Origin: Saprospiraceae bacterium
GTDB lineage: Bacteria; Bacteroidota; Bacteroidia; Chitinophagales; Saprospiraceae
NCBI GenBank assembly: GCA_016710265.1
Contig: JADJJL010000001.1
Location: 682,001-746,000, forward strand
Reading direction: 5' to 3'
Length of the DNA stretch: 64,000 nucleotides
Part shown: positions 1 through 8,040 of the stretch, one piece after another
Layout of the letters: the number at the start of each line of letters is the position of its first letter
Numbering within the stretch: position 1 is the stretch's first letter
Translations under genes and position numbers: made by a program
The notes under the pieces: generated by a model
Told to the model about the DNA's origin: nothing
Database searches by the model: none
Seen by the model: the letters and a program-made list of their open reading frames with translations, nothing else

Positions 1-51
1 ATTTGTTAATTGAATAGTTTAAACAATTTGAAACATTAATTAGTTCCGAAA

Positions 52-67
52 CAACTGTAATCAGTTG
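52..67. repeat. Short inverted repeat (6-bp stem) before the first gene
   Basis: CAACTG-TAAT-CAGTTG is a perfect 6-bp inverted repeat with a 4-nt loop. It lies about 80 nt upstream of the preferred start of the ABC ATPase gene. It could be an operator or the remains of a terminator of a gene before the window. There is no T-run, so a terminator is unlikely. Confidence 0.35.
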
Positions 68-146
68 ACCAATGCACACTTATAAGTCAATTGGAAACAA
101 TTCAACAAACAGGATTAAATTAGCGGCTTCAAAATCAAAAGAAAAC

Positions 147-1055
147 ATGAAAGGACTACTAACATTGGATCGTGTAATAAAGGATTATGACCAACTCAGG
201 GCAGTGGATCAAATAAGTTTTGAAGTACCTGATTCTTGTATTTTTGGGCTTTTGGGGCCAAATGGTGCTGGTAAAACCTCGCTCATTAGAATTATTACTG
301 GCATTACGAGAGCTGATTCGGGTACAGTTTTCTTACAAGGTCAACCCATCAACACCCTTCAAAATCCATCCATTGGATATATGCCGGAAGAAAGAGGCCT
401 CTATAAAAAAATGAAAGTAGGTGAACAATTGATCTATTTATGCAGATTAAAAGGTAAGAGTGCCGCCGAAGCCAAACAATCCGTCACAAATTGGATGGAA
501 AGATTTGAAATTATGTCCTGGTGGAATAAAAAAGTAGAAGAACTGTCCAAAGGAATGTCCCAAAAGGTCCAATTTATAGCAACCGTGGTGCATGACCCCA
601 GTTTAATTATTCTTGATGAACCGTTTTCTGGATTAGATCCCATCAATTCAAATCTAATCAAAGATGTCATCATTGATTTAAAAAATAAAGGTGCAGCCAT
701 TCTTTTTTCCACCCACAGAATGGAACAGGTCGAAGAACTATGCGAACAAATTGTACTCATTAATAAAGGCAAGGCTGTTCTTCAAGGACTTGTTAAAGAA
801 ATTAGACATCAATTTAAAGAACACTTATTTGAATTGGTGATGAATCCTTCAGAAGGGATTTCATGGGATGGTTATGCAGATTTACTTTCCACCCAAAATG
901 ATGTCTCAATCATTCGACTTGCTGAAAATCGAAAATCTAATGAAATACTGCAACATATTATTTCTCAAAATATAGACATTGTTTCTTTTAAGGAAATATA
1001 TCCCACTTTCAATGACATATTTATTCGCACTGTAAATGAATCCAACCATGAATAA
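147..1055 (+). CDS. ABC transporter ATP-binding protein (NatA-like)
   Basis: This is the nucleotide-binding subunit of an ABC-2 type exporter; it hydrolyses ATP on the cytoplasmic side of the inner membrane. Counting from the preferred start, Walker A GPNGAGKT is at about residues 37-44, the ABC signature LSKGMS near 132, Walker B LIILDEP near 154-160 and the switch histidine in STHR near 189. The reading frame stays open to an ATG at 72, but the 25 residues it adds are polar and unlike the family, so ATG 147 (MKGLLTLDRV) is preferred. The coding end overlaps the permease gene, so the two are surely co-expressed. The family is known for Na+ or drug export; the substrate cannot be read from the sequence. 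Confidence 0.9.
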   Translation: MKGLLTLDRVIKDYDQLRAVDQISFEVPDSCIFGLLGPNGAGKTSLIRIITGITRADSGTVFLQGQPINTLQNPSIGYMPEERGLYKKMKVGEQLIYLCRLKGKSAAEAKQSVTNWMERFEIMSWWNKKVEELSKGMSQKVQFIATVVHDPSLIILDEPFSGLDPINSNLIKDVIIDLKNKGAAILFSTHRMEQVEELCEQIVLINKGKAVLQGLVKEIRHQFKEHLFELVMNPSEGISWDGYADLLSTQNDVSIIRLAENRKSNEILQHIISQNIDIVSFKEIYPTFNDIFIRTVNESNHE

Positions 1056-2361
1056 GCTCGGACTAATTATTAATAAGGAATACTCTACTCGAGTAAAAAA
1101 TAAAAAATTTATTCTAACTACTTTGCTGACCCCACTCGGCTTTTTACTGTTCTTTGTGGTGGTGGTTTTTATATTTAGTCATGAAAGTGATAAGACTTAT
1201 AAAGTGGCTATCTTAGATCAAAGTGGTACAGAAATTGTCATGCCTGAGAGTAACAGTCGATTCATTTTTACTGAATCGAACTTACCTCTTGACAGTTTAA
1301 AATCTCAATGTAAAAATTCAGAAATAGACGCTGTCTGGCTTCTTCCCAAATTTACCGGTGTTGATGTAAAGCATTATAGTACCTATTACTATACAGATAA
1401 AACATTGGACATAGAAATGGAGTCTCGACTCAGCAAATACCTCACCCAAAGTATACGAAAGTATAAAATTCAACAACTCCAACTCAATCAGACTGAATTG
1501 GATAAATTAAATACTGAAATCATCATTGATCCGGAACCAGTACAAGAAAACGTGCAAGACAAATCAAGTTATACTTCCAAAATTGCGACCATCTTAGGTG
1601 GCATTATGGGATACGTGATATTTTTCATTATCTTTTTATATGGCGCTGCAGTAATGAGGGCAGTTACTGAAGAAAAAATTAATAGAATTGTGGAGGTCAT
1701 AATTTCATCTGCCAGCAGCACCGAATTAATGCTGGGTAAAATTATTGGAGTAGGTTTGGTTGGTCTCACACAAATTGTCATATGGTTGGTGCTCATTCCG
1801 ATCATTTATATTGGAGTCTTGTATTTTGCGGGATTTGATCAAAGTCAACTTCAAAGTATAAGCACCAATATGGATCCCAATGCCATGGACAAAATGGAAG
1901 ACATGCAATTGGTAATCCGTGAATTGGCAAACCTAAATTGGGTTAAAATATTTTTCATTTTTCTTCTCTATTTTATTGGAGGATATGTAATTTATGCAGC
2001 ACTTTTTGCAGCCATTGGAGCTGCTGTCGGGGATGACATTAATGATTCTCAATCTTTGACTATGTTTGTAAGTATTCCAATTATTCTGGCAATTTACATT
2101 ATGTTTCAATGCATTCGTGAACCTGATAGTAGCCTCGCCATGTTTAGCAGTATGTTTCCTTTGTTCTCGCCCATAGTGATGCCTGCATTGTTGGCCTTTG
2201 ATCCACCATGGTGGCAAGTGACCATTTCACTCATTCTATTATTGGCCTTTGGTTATTTTGTAGTTTGGATTGCAGCTAGAATTTTCAGAACCGGTATATT
2301 AATGTATGGAAAAAAAGCCAGTTTTAAAGAACTGTCCAAATGGATTTTTACGAAACAGTAA
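1048..2361 (+). CDS. ABC-2 type permease (NatB-like)
   Basis: This is the membrane partner of the preceding ATPase. It has one N-terminal membrane segment (about residues 20-43), a large extracytoplasmic domain of about 120 residues, then a block of five or more membrane segments from about residue 175 to the end. That is the NatB/ABC-2 layout. The motif EEKINRIVEVIISS after the second membrane segment is typical of the family. Start codons at 1036 and 1048 both overlap the ATPase gene. 1048 (MNKLGLIINKEY) fits the family N-terminus better. Substrate unknown. The glycosyltransferase gene follows 3 nt later, so all belong to one transcript. Confidence 0.87.
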   Translation: MNKLGLIINKEYSTRVKNKKFILTTLLTPLGFLLFFVVVVFIFSHESDKTYKVAILDQSGTEIVMPESNSRFIFTESNLPLDSLKSQCKNSEIDAVWLLPKFTGVDVKHYSTYYYTDKTLDIEMESRLSKYLTQSIRKYKIQQLQLNQTELDKLNTEIIIDPEPVQENVQDKSSYTSKIATILGGIMGYVIFFIIFLYGAAVMRAVTEEKINRIVEVIISSASSTELMLGKIIGVGLVGLTQIVIWLVLIPIIYIGVLYFAGFDQSQLQSISTNMDPNAMDKMEDMQLVIRELANLNWVKIFFIFLLYFIGGYVIYAALFAAIGAAVGDDINDSQSLTMFVSIPIILAIYIMFQCIREPDSSLAMFSSMFPLFSPIVMPALLAFDPPWWQVTISLILLLAFGYFVVWIAARIFRTGILMYGKKASFKELSKWIFTKQ

Positions 2362-2364
2362 ATT

Positions 2365-3324
2365 ATGAAAATCAGCGGATTTACTTTTATGCGGAATACC
2401 GCAAGATTTTACTATCCATTTATAGAATCCATACAATCCATACTTCCCATTGTTGATGAATTTGTCATAGCTTTAGGTAATTGTGATGAAGATGATCTAA
2501 CAGAATTAATGCTCTCCAAATTACAATCAGATAAAATTAAAATATTTCACACGGTCTGGGACGCAGAAAAATACCCGGATGGTACTGAATACGCTCATCA
2601 AACAGATATTGCAAAAAATCTGTGTCACGGGGATTGGCTTTTCTATCTGCAATCTGATGAAGTGTTGCATGAAAAATTCCACAAACCAATTCTTGACTCA
2701 CTCAGCAAACATTTAAACAATCCTAAGATAGACGGATTCTTATTTGGTTATAAACATTTTTTTGGTGATTATGATCATTATATTGACCAGCATGGTTGGT
2801 ACCAGCATGAGATAAGAATTATAAGAAACAGGTCTGATATAAGATCATTTGGAGATGCCCAGTCGTTTAAAAAGATTTTACCACAAAATTTCAAACATTA
2901 CAGACAAAAGGAAAATACAGAAAAATTATATGTTGTTCAATTACCTGCTGAAATATACCATTATGGTTGGGTAAGACCGCCAGATCTAATGCAAACCAAA
3001 TCAAGAGCCATGGAAAAAATGTACCATAATCCAGAGGAAATTGATAAAATATTTGATCAAAGACCTGAAGAATTTGATTATGGTAATTTAAGCAAGCTCC
3101 CTCTTTTTAATGAATCACATCCATTGGTTATGAAAGACTTTATAGCCCATTTTTCATGGAAAGAAAAACTTCATTATGACCAATCTTATCAACCAAAAAG
3201 AGGCAAAATGAAACACGAAAAATTAAAATATCGAGTGCTAAGTTGGTTTGAAAAATACATTATGAATGGTAAGCATTTGTTTGCATATAAGAACTATAAG
3301 GTTTTAATTAATGAAAAATCATAA
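2365..3324 (+). CDS. Glycosyltransferase, family 2-like
   Basis: A cytoplasmic nucleotide-sugar transferase of the GT-A fold is likely. The N-terminus MKISGFTFMRNTARFYYPF, the strand VDEFVIALGNCDEDD and the acidic site LQSDEVLHE (about residues 97-105) match the small glycosyltransferases common in Bacteroidota. The protein has no membrane segment or signal peptide. It lies 3 nt after the ABC permease gene and 17 nt before uvrC, in the same direction. Whether it works with the exporter, for example on a cell-surface glycan, cannot be decided from the sequence. Acceptor and donor sugars are unknown. Confidence 0.75.
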   Translation: MKISGFTFMRNTARFYYPFIESIQSILPIVDEFVIALGNCDEDDLTELMLSKLQSDKIKIFHTVWDAEKYPDGTEYAHQTDIAKNLCHGDWLFYLQSDEVLHEKFHKPILDSLSKHLNNPKIDGFLFGYKHFFGDYDHYIDQHGWYQHEIRIIRNRSDIRSFGDAQSFKKILPQNFKHYRQKENTEKLYVVQLPAEIYHYGWVRPPDLMQTKSRAMEKMYHNPEEIDKIFDQRPEEFDYGNLSKLPLFNESHPLVMKDFIAHFSWKEKLHYDQSYQPKRGKMKHEKLKYRVLSWFEKYIMNGKHLFAYKNYKVLINEKS

Positions 3325-3341
3325 GCTCGTATCCTCCCGAC

Positions 3342-5153
3342 ATGACTTACGAAGAGTATAAAGAAATATTGCCATCTCTACCCACAGACCCAGGTATTTA
3401 CAGGTTTTTGGATCGCCACAACCAAATTATTTATGTTGGGAAAGCCAAAAATTTAAAAAATAGAATTGTCTCCTATTTTGGGGATAAAAAACATCAGACT
3501 GCCAAAACCAGAACAATGGTAAAGGTTGCCTGCAAATTGGAATACACCCTGGTTGAAACTGAACACGATGCATTGCTTTTAGAAGCAATGCTGATAAAAC
3601 AAAATCAGCCGAGGTATAACGTCATGCTGAAAGATGGCAAAACCTATGTATATGTTTGCATTAAAAATGAACCCTTTGCCCGCGTCTTTTTTACAAGGAA
3701 AGTCATCAAAGATGGTTCGGTTTATTTTGGTCCTTATACTTCAAAATATCGGACAGAAACTATTTTGGACCTCATTAAAATAATTTTTCCATTGCGCAAC
3801 TGCACTTTAAATCTTGCTCAGGATCAAATTCAAAAGAAAAAATACAAAGTCTGTCTGGAATACCATATAAAAAATTGTTTAGGACCTTGTGCGGGTTTAG
3901 AAACTCAAGCACAATACAATGAACGTCTGGTACAAATAAAAAATATCCTAAGAGGTCACTTTAAACCAGTGAAAGAATTTATCCATCATGAAATGAAAAG
4001 ACTTTCCGAATTAATGGAGTTTGAAAAAGCCCAGGAATGGAAAAATAAATTGTCTACCATGGAAGATTATCAAAGTAAATCTACTGTGGTGAGTACTTCC
4101 ATTTCTGATGTGGATGTTTTTACAATTGCTTTAGGTGAAGATGTTGCTTTTGTTAATTTTATCAAAGTGATTGATGGAGCAATAAATCAGACATTGACCA
4201 TAGAAGCTGAAAAAAATCTGGATGATGATCCCGGAATTATTTTATCACTAGCAATTGATAAAATAAGAGCACAATGCGAATATATTGCCCCAGAAATTGT
4301 GGTTTCCATTCCTATCAGTATTGGTGAAGGTAATACAATCATTACCATACCTCAGAGGGGCGAGAAGAAAAAACTTCTGGAGTTGTCAGAAAAAAATGCC
4401 CAATATGCACTGCTTCAACACAAAAGAGATTTAATCAACAAAACAAAAAAACAGACTCCATCAGAAAGAATTTTAAATACCCTTAAATCAGATCTCCATA
4501 TGCAACACCTTCCATTGCATATCGAATGTTTTGACAATTCAAACATCCAGGGAACTCATCCTGTTTCTGCCTGCGTGGTTTTTAAAAACAGCAAACCTTC
4601 TAAAAGAGATTACAGACATTTTCATGTAAAAACAGTAGAAGGACCAGATGACTTTTCAACTATGGAAGAAATCGTTTACCGCAGATATAAAAGGATGTTG
4701 GACGAAAATCAAGATCTACCTCAATTAATCATTATAGACGGTGGTAAAGGACAATTGTCTTCCGCAATGAAATCAATCGATGCTTTAGAACTAAGATCAA
4801 AAATAACCATCATAGGGATCGCAAAAAAATTGGAGGAAATTTATTTTCCGGAAGATCCAGTTCCTTTACACATCAACAAGAAATCTGAAAGTCTCAAATT
4901 GATCCAACATTTACGAAACGAAGCACATCGTTTTGGGATCACATTTCACAGAAATACGAGGAGTAAAGCCATGCTCCAATCAGAACTGGACCATATTCCA
5001 GGCATAGGACCAAAAACAGCAACAAAACTTTTAAAGCATTTTGGTTCTGTTGCAAACTTACAAAAAGCCAATTTTGAAGAATGGGAAAAAATTGCCGGTA
5101 AAGGAATGGCAAATAAACTCAACCAACATTTTAATGATAGATTCCTAAATTAA
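3342..5153 (+). CDS. uvrC: UvrABC excinuclease subunit C
   Basis: UvrC makes both incisions around a DNA lesion in nucleotide excision repair. The protein is 603 aa, the normal length. In order it has a GIY-YIG nuclease domain (PGIYRFL...IIYVGKAKNLKNR, about residues 18-43), a cysteine group (CTLN, CLEYHIKNCLGPCAG, about 150-185), a UVR motif near 215-235 that contacts UvrB, an RNase H-like endonuclease domain beginning at IECFDNSNIQGTHP (about 390), and C-terminal helix-hairpin-helix motifs (IPGIGPKTATKLL). It is the last gene of the first plus-strand run; uvrA and uvrB are not in this window. Confidence 0.97.
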   Translation: MTYEEYKEILPSLPTDPGIYRFLDRHNQIIYVGKAKNLKNRIVSYFGDKKHQTAKTRTMVKVACKLEYTLVETEHDALLLEAMLIKQNQPRYNVMLKDGKTYVYVCIKNEPFARVFFTRKVIKDGSVYFGPYTSKYRTETILDLIKIIFPLRNCTLNLAQDQIQKKKYKVCLEYHIKNCLGPCAGLETQAQYNERLVQIKNILRGHFKPVKEFIHHEMKRLSELMEFEKAQEWKNKLSTMEDYQSKSTVVSTSISDVDVFTIALGEDVAFVNFIKVIDGAINQTLTIEAEKNLDDDPGIILSLAIDKIRAQCEYIAPEIVVSIPISIGEGNTIITIPQRGEKKKLLELSEKNAQYALLQHKRDLINKTKKQTPSERILNTLKSDLHMQHLPLHIECFDNSNIQGTHPVSACVVFKNSKPSKRDYRHFHVKTVEGPDDFSTMEEIVYRRYKRMLDENQDLPQLIIIDGGKGQLSSAMKSIDALELRSKITIIGIAKKLEEIYFPEDPVPLHINKKSESLKLIQHLRNEAHRFGITFHRNTRSKAMLQSELDHIPGIGPKTATKLLKHFGSVANLQKANFEEWEKIAGKGMANKLNQHFNDRFLN

Positions 5154-5270
5154 ATAGTCTATATTGCAAAAGATTAGCTATCAACAATTTAAGTGAATAT
5201 TTTGCACATATTTAACACAAAAGTAATTTACCTATTAAACAAAAATGCCTTTTTTTTCCTTTTCTGAATT

Positions 5271-5567
5271 ATGCTTCGTTGGATTTCAATCTTTTTAGTT
5301 GGTATCATGTGTCTTGACTTGGGTGTCAAGAGTGTGATGTCATTGAAAACCCTTTTAATTTTTGAGAATTTAGAGGGCAATCAGGAAGAATCATCTGATG
5401 CCAATGAAAACCTAAAAGAAATTGAAAATCCCGCCCTTGTTACTCAAAGTCCCACAAATTTTACAACACGACAAAATTCAGAATACTTAAACAGCTTTCA
5501 GCAAAGTTTTCTGCCCAATTCCGCCTGTTTTATGTACATCACTGACATTCCTCCGGAATTACTTTAA
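5271..5567 (+). CDS. Small hypothetical protein with N-terminal membrane segment
   Basis: This is a 98-aa reading frame that I do not recognise. Residues 1-30 are hydrophobic (WISIFLVGIMCLDLGV) and could be a signal anchor. The rest is polar and acidic (NQEESSDANENLKEIEN), then rich in S, T, Q and N, with a final ITDIPPELL. It sits between uvrC and the SulP gene in the same orientation, 117 nt and 105 nt from its neighbours. Codon use looks like the neighbouring genes and no longer frame competes. It may be a small envelope protein or a chance frame. Confidence 0.45.
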   Translation: MLRWISIFLVGIMCLDLGVKSVMSLKTLLIFENLEGNQEESSDANENLKEIENPALVTQSPTNFTTRQNSEYLNSFQQSFLPNSACFMYITDIPPELL

Positions 5568-5672
5568 ATTAAAGAACTTTTCTTCATTTAGTTTTTAGAT
5601 GCTTTAATCCTATAAGCTCAAGTAATCTGTTCACTTCTCTTTTTATTTCATTTTAACTCCTAAGTCTAACAT

Positions 5673-7244
5673 ATGCAATCAAAAGCAAATCATTTTTTTT
5701 CAGATATTCAATCAGGAATTGTAGTATTTTTAGTCGCGCTTCCATTGTGCTTGGGAATTGCACTAGCAAGTGGGGCTCCACTATTTGCAGGCATCATCTC
5801 TGGCATCATTGGTGGAGTTGTTGTAGGTTTTCTGAGCAGCAGTCAATTGAGTGTTTCTGGTCCTGCCGCAGGACTAACCGCTATTGTTTTGATTGCTATC
5901 ACTAGTTTTGGTGATTATAAGATTTTTTTGGTTTCGGTTATCATTGCAGGCGTATTACAAATCTTATTGGGTTTAGTAAAAGCTGGCACAATTTCAAATT
6001 ATTTTCCTACCAACGTCATTGAGGGAATGCTGACAGCCATTGGTATTATTATCATTCTTAAACAAATTCCTCATGCCATAGGATATGACAAAGACAATGA
6101 AGGCGATTTTTTCTTTATTGAACAAAATACGGGCCACAACACCTTTACAGGAATCATAGATGCAATCAATTACACGCATATTGGAGCTCTAATCGTCTCA
6201 GCGTTATCCATTGCAATACTTATAGCATTTTTAAAAATTGATTTTCTAAAAAAATTAAAAACCTTACCAAGTGCCTTGGTCGTTGTACTATTTGGCATTG
6301 CATTGAATGAAATTTTTAAATCCGCATTTCCTCAATTTTCAATCTCGCAAGATCATTTGGTCAGTTTACCCATTCCTGAATCATTCCATGACTTTTTTAA
6401 TCAATTTACCTTACCTGCTTTTGAATCCATTACAAATCCCCAAGTCTGGTTTACAGGAGTGACTCTAGCCATAGTAGCCTCTATTGAGACTCTTTTATGC
6501 ATAGAGGCATGTGATCGATTAGATCCTTTAAAAAGGTATACCAATACCAATACAGAATTGTTTGCACAAGGTACCGGGAATATATTAAGTGGATTAATAG
6601 GTGGCCTACCGATGACTTCTGTCATAGTAAGGTCTTCAGCCAATATCAATTCTGGTGGAAAAACAAAAATTGCAACCATTACGCATGGTTTATTATTGCT
6701 TGTTTCTGTGATTGCAATTCCATCACTTTTGAATAAGATACCTTTAGCTTCCCTTGCCGCCATTCTCATTATGATAGGCTACAAATTGGCTAGTCCCAAA
6801 GTATTTTACAAAATGTGGGAATCTGGCAAATATCAGTTTATTCCATTTATTGTGACGGTCATTGCTGTGGTATTTACAGATCTATTGCGAGGAGTAGCGA
6901 TAGGACTGTTTGTTGCCATATTTTTTATTTTACGTGCCAATCTTAAGCTGGCTTATTTCTTTAAAAGGGAAAAGTATCAGGCAGGAGATGTGATAACCAT
7001 TAAATTAGCCCAAGAAGTTTCATTTTTAAATAAAGCCGCCATTAAACAAACGCTGAATCATGTACCTGATGGTAGCAGATTGGTGATTGATGCCACAGAT
7101 ACTTTTTACATTGACCATGATGTATTACAGTTGATCAAAGAATTTTTAGAAATTGGCTCAAAAGAAAAAGAAATCAACGTAGAGTTGATTGGATTTAAAG
7201 AAGAGTATGATTTAGAAAATGCAATTGAACATGTTACATTTTAA
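5673..7244 (+). CDS. SulP family inorganic anion transporter
   Basis: This is a 523-aa inner-membrane transporter of the SulP/SLC26 family. About the first 420 residues form 10-14 hydrophobic segments beginning LPLCLGIALASGAPL and including the family motif SVSGPAAGLTAIV (about residues 61-73). The last 90 residues form a STAS domain (RLVIDATDTFYIDHDVLQLI). A beta-carbonic anhydrase gene starts 20 nt downstream, so both are surely on one transcript. SulP/carbonic anhydrase pairing is known from many bacteria and points to bicarbonate as substrate; sulfate remains possible. No TAnnTTTG promoter is obvious upstream. Confidence 0.93.
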   Translation: MQSKANHFFSDIQSGIVVFLVALPLCLGIALASGAPLFAGIISGIIGGVVVGFLSSSQLSVSGPAAGLTAIVLIAITSFGDYKIFLVSVIIAGVLQILLGLVKAGTISNYFPTNVIEGMLTAIGIIIILKQIPHAIGYDKDNEGDFFFIEQNTGHNTFTGIIDAINYTHIGALIVSALSIAILIAFLKIDFLKKLKTLPSALVVVLFGIALNEIFKSAFPQFSISQDHLVSLPIPESFHDFFNQFTLPAFESITNPQVWFTGVTLAIVASIETLLCIEACDRLDPLKRYTNTNTELFAQGTGNILSGLIGGLPMTSVIVRSSANINSGGKTKIATITHGLLLLVSVIAIPSLLNKIPLASLAAILIMIGYKLASPKVFYKMWESGKYQFIPFIVTVIAVVFTDLLRGVAIGLFVAIFFILRANLKLAYFFKREKYQAGDVITIKLAQEVSFLNKAAIKQTLNHVPDGSRLVIDATDTFYIDHDVLQLIKEFLEIGSKEKEINVELIGFKEEYDLENAIEHVTF

Positions 7245-7264
7245 CAAATACATAAATTAAAAAA

Positions 7265-7945
7265 ATGAAAGCACATACATTTGAAACACAATCCAACATT
7301 ACTCCACAAAAAGCATTGGAGTATTTAAAAGAAGGAAATCAAAGATTTGTAAAAAATTTAATGAATGAAAGAGACTTTCTACAGCAAGCCAATGAGACAA
7401 GAGATGGTCAATGGCCTTTTGCAGTTATACTTAGTTGCATAGACAGCCGCACTTCAGCTGAACTCATTTTTGATCAAGGTTTAGGAGATATATTTTCCGT
7501 ACGCATAGCTGGAAATGTAGTAAATACTGATATTTTAGGAAGTTTAGAATTTGCATGTAAAGTGGCTGGTTCCAAATTAATTGTTGTCTTAGGTCACTCC
7601 AATTGTGGAGCCATCAAAGGTGCATGTGACCATGTGGAACTTGGCAATCTCACTGAATTGCTTTCCAAAATACAGCCCGCAGTTTATGAAGAAAATATAA
7701 CCCAAGATTTCCAAAATAGAAATTCGAAAAATTCAGAATTTGTAGAAAATGTTACAGACATTAATATATCAAGATCGGTAAAATCAATTATTTCGAGAAG
7801 TCCAATTTTAGAAAATATGATTGCTGATCAAAAAATTGCAATCATCGGTGCAAAATATGATCTTGAATCAGGCCTTGTTCAATTTTTTGAAGATACGCAT
7901 GTGAGCACAAGAGAGCATATTAACGCAATCTTAGAACTGGTTTAA
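7265..7945 (+). CDS. Beta-class carbonic anhydrase
   Basis: The enzyme interconverts CO2 and bicarbonate in the cytoplasm. The zinc site of the beta class is visible: Cys and Asp-Arg in SCIDSR (about residues 57-62) and His-x2-Cys in GHSNCGAIKGAC (about 114-125). The length of 226 aa is usual. The gene follows the SulP transporter by 20 nt. Together they would import bicarbonate and balance it with CO2, supporting carboxylation or pH control. Transcription probably ends at the 52-bp palindrome just downstream. Confidence 0.95.
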   Translation: MKAHTFETQSNITPQKALEYLKEGNQRFVKNLMNERDFLQQANETRDGQWPFAVILSCIDSRTSAELIFDQGLGDIFSVRIAGNVVNTDILGSLEFACKVAGSKLIVVLGHSNCGAIKGACDHVELGNLTELLSKIQPAVYEENITQDFQNRNSKNSEFVENVTDINISRSVKSIISRSPILENMIADQKIAIIGAKYDLESGLVQFFEDTHVSTREHINAILELV

Positions 7946-7988
7946 TTAAACGATTCAAAACTGTTGATCTTCTAATTTCAAAATTATT

Positions 7989-8040
7989 AAATTATAGGAA
8001 TAATGAGTAAAAATATTTTTACTCATTATTCCTATAATTT
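7989..8040. terminator. Perfect 52-bp palindrome, likely bidirectional terminator
   Basis: Positions 7989-8014 are the exact reverse complement of 8015-8040, with no loop between the arms: 26 bp of uninterrupted symmetry. The right end covers the last nine bases of the minus-strand protease gene, including its stop codon. The left end lies 44 nt after the carbonic anhydrase stop. The position between convergent genes suggests a terminator for both. The arms are mostly A and T, with GAGT/ACTC and GG/CC as the only GC-containing blocks. Confidence 0.75.
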
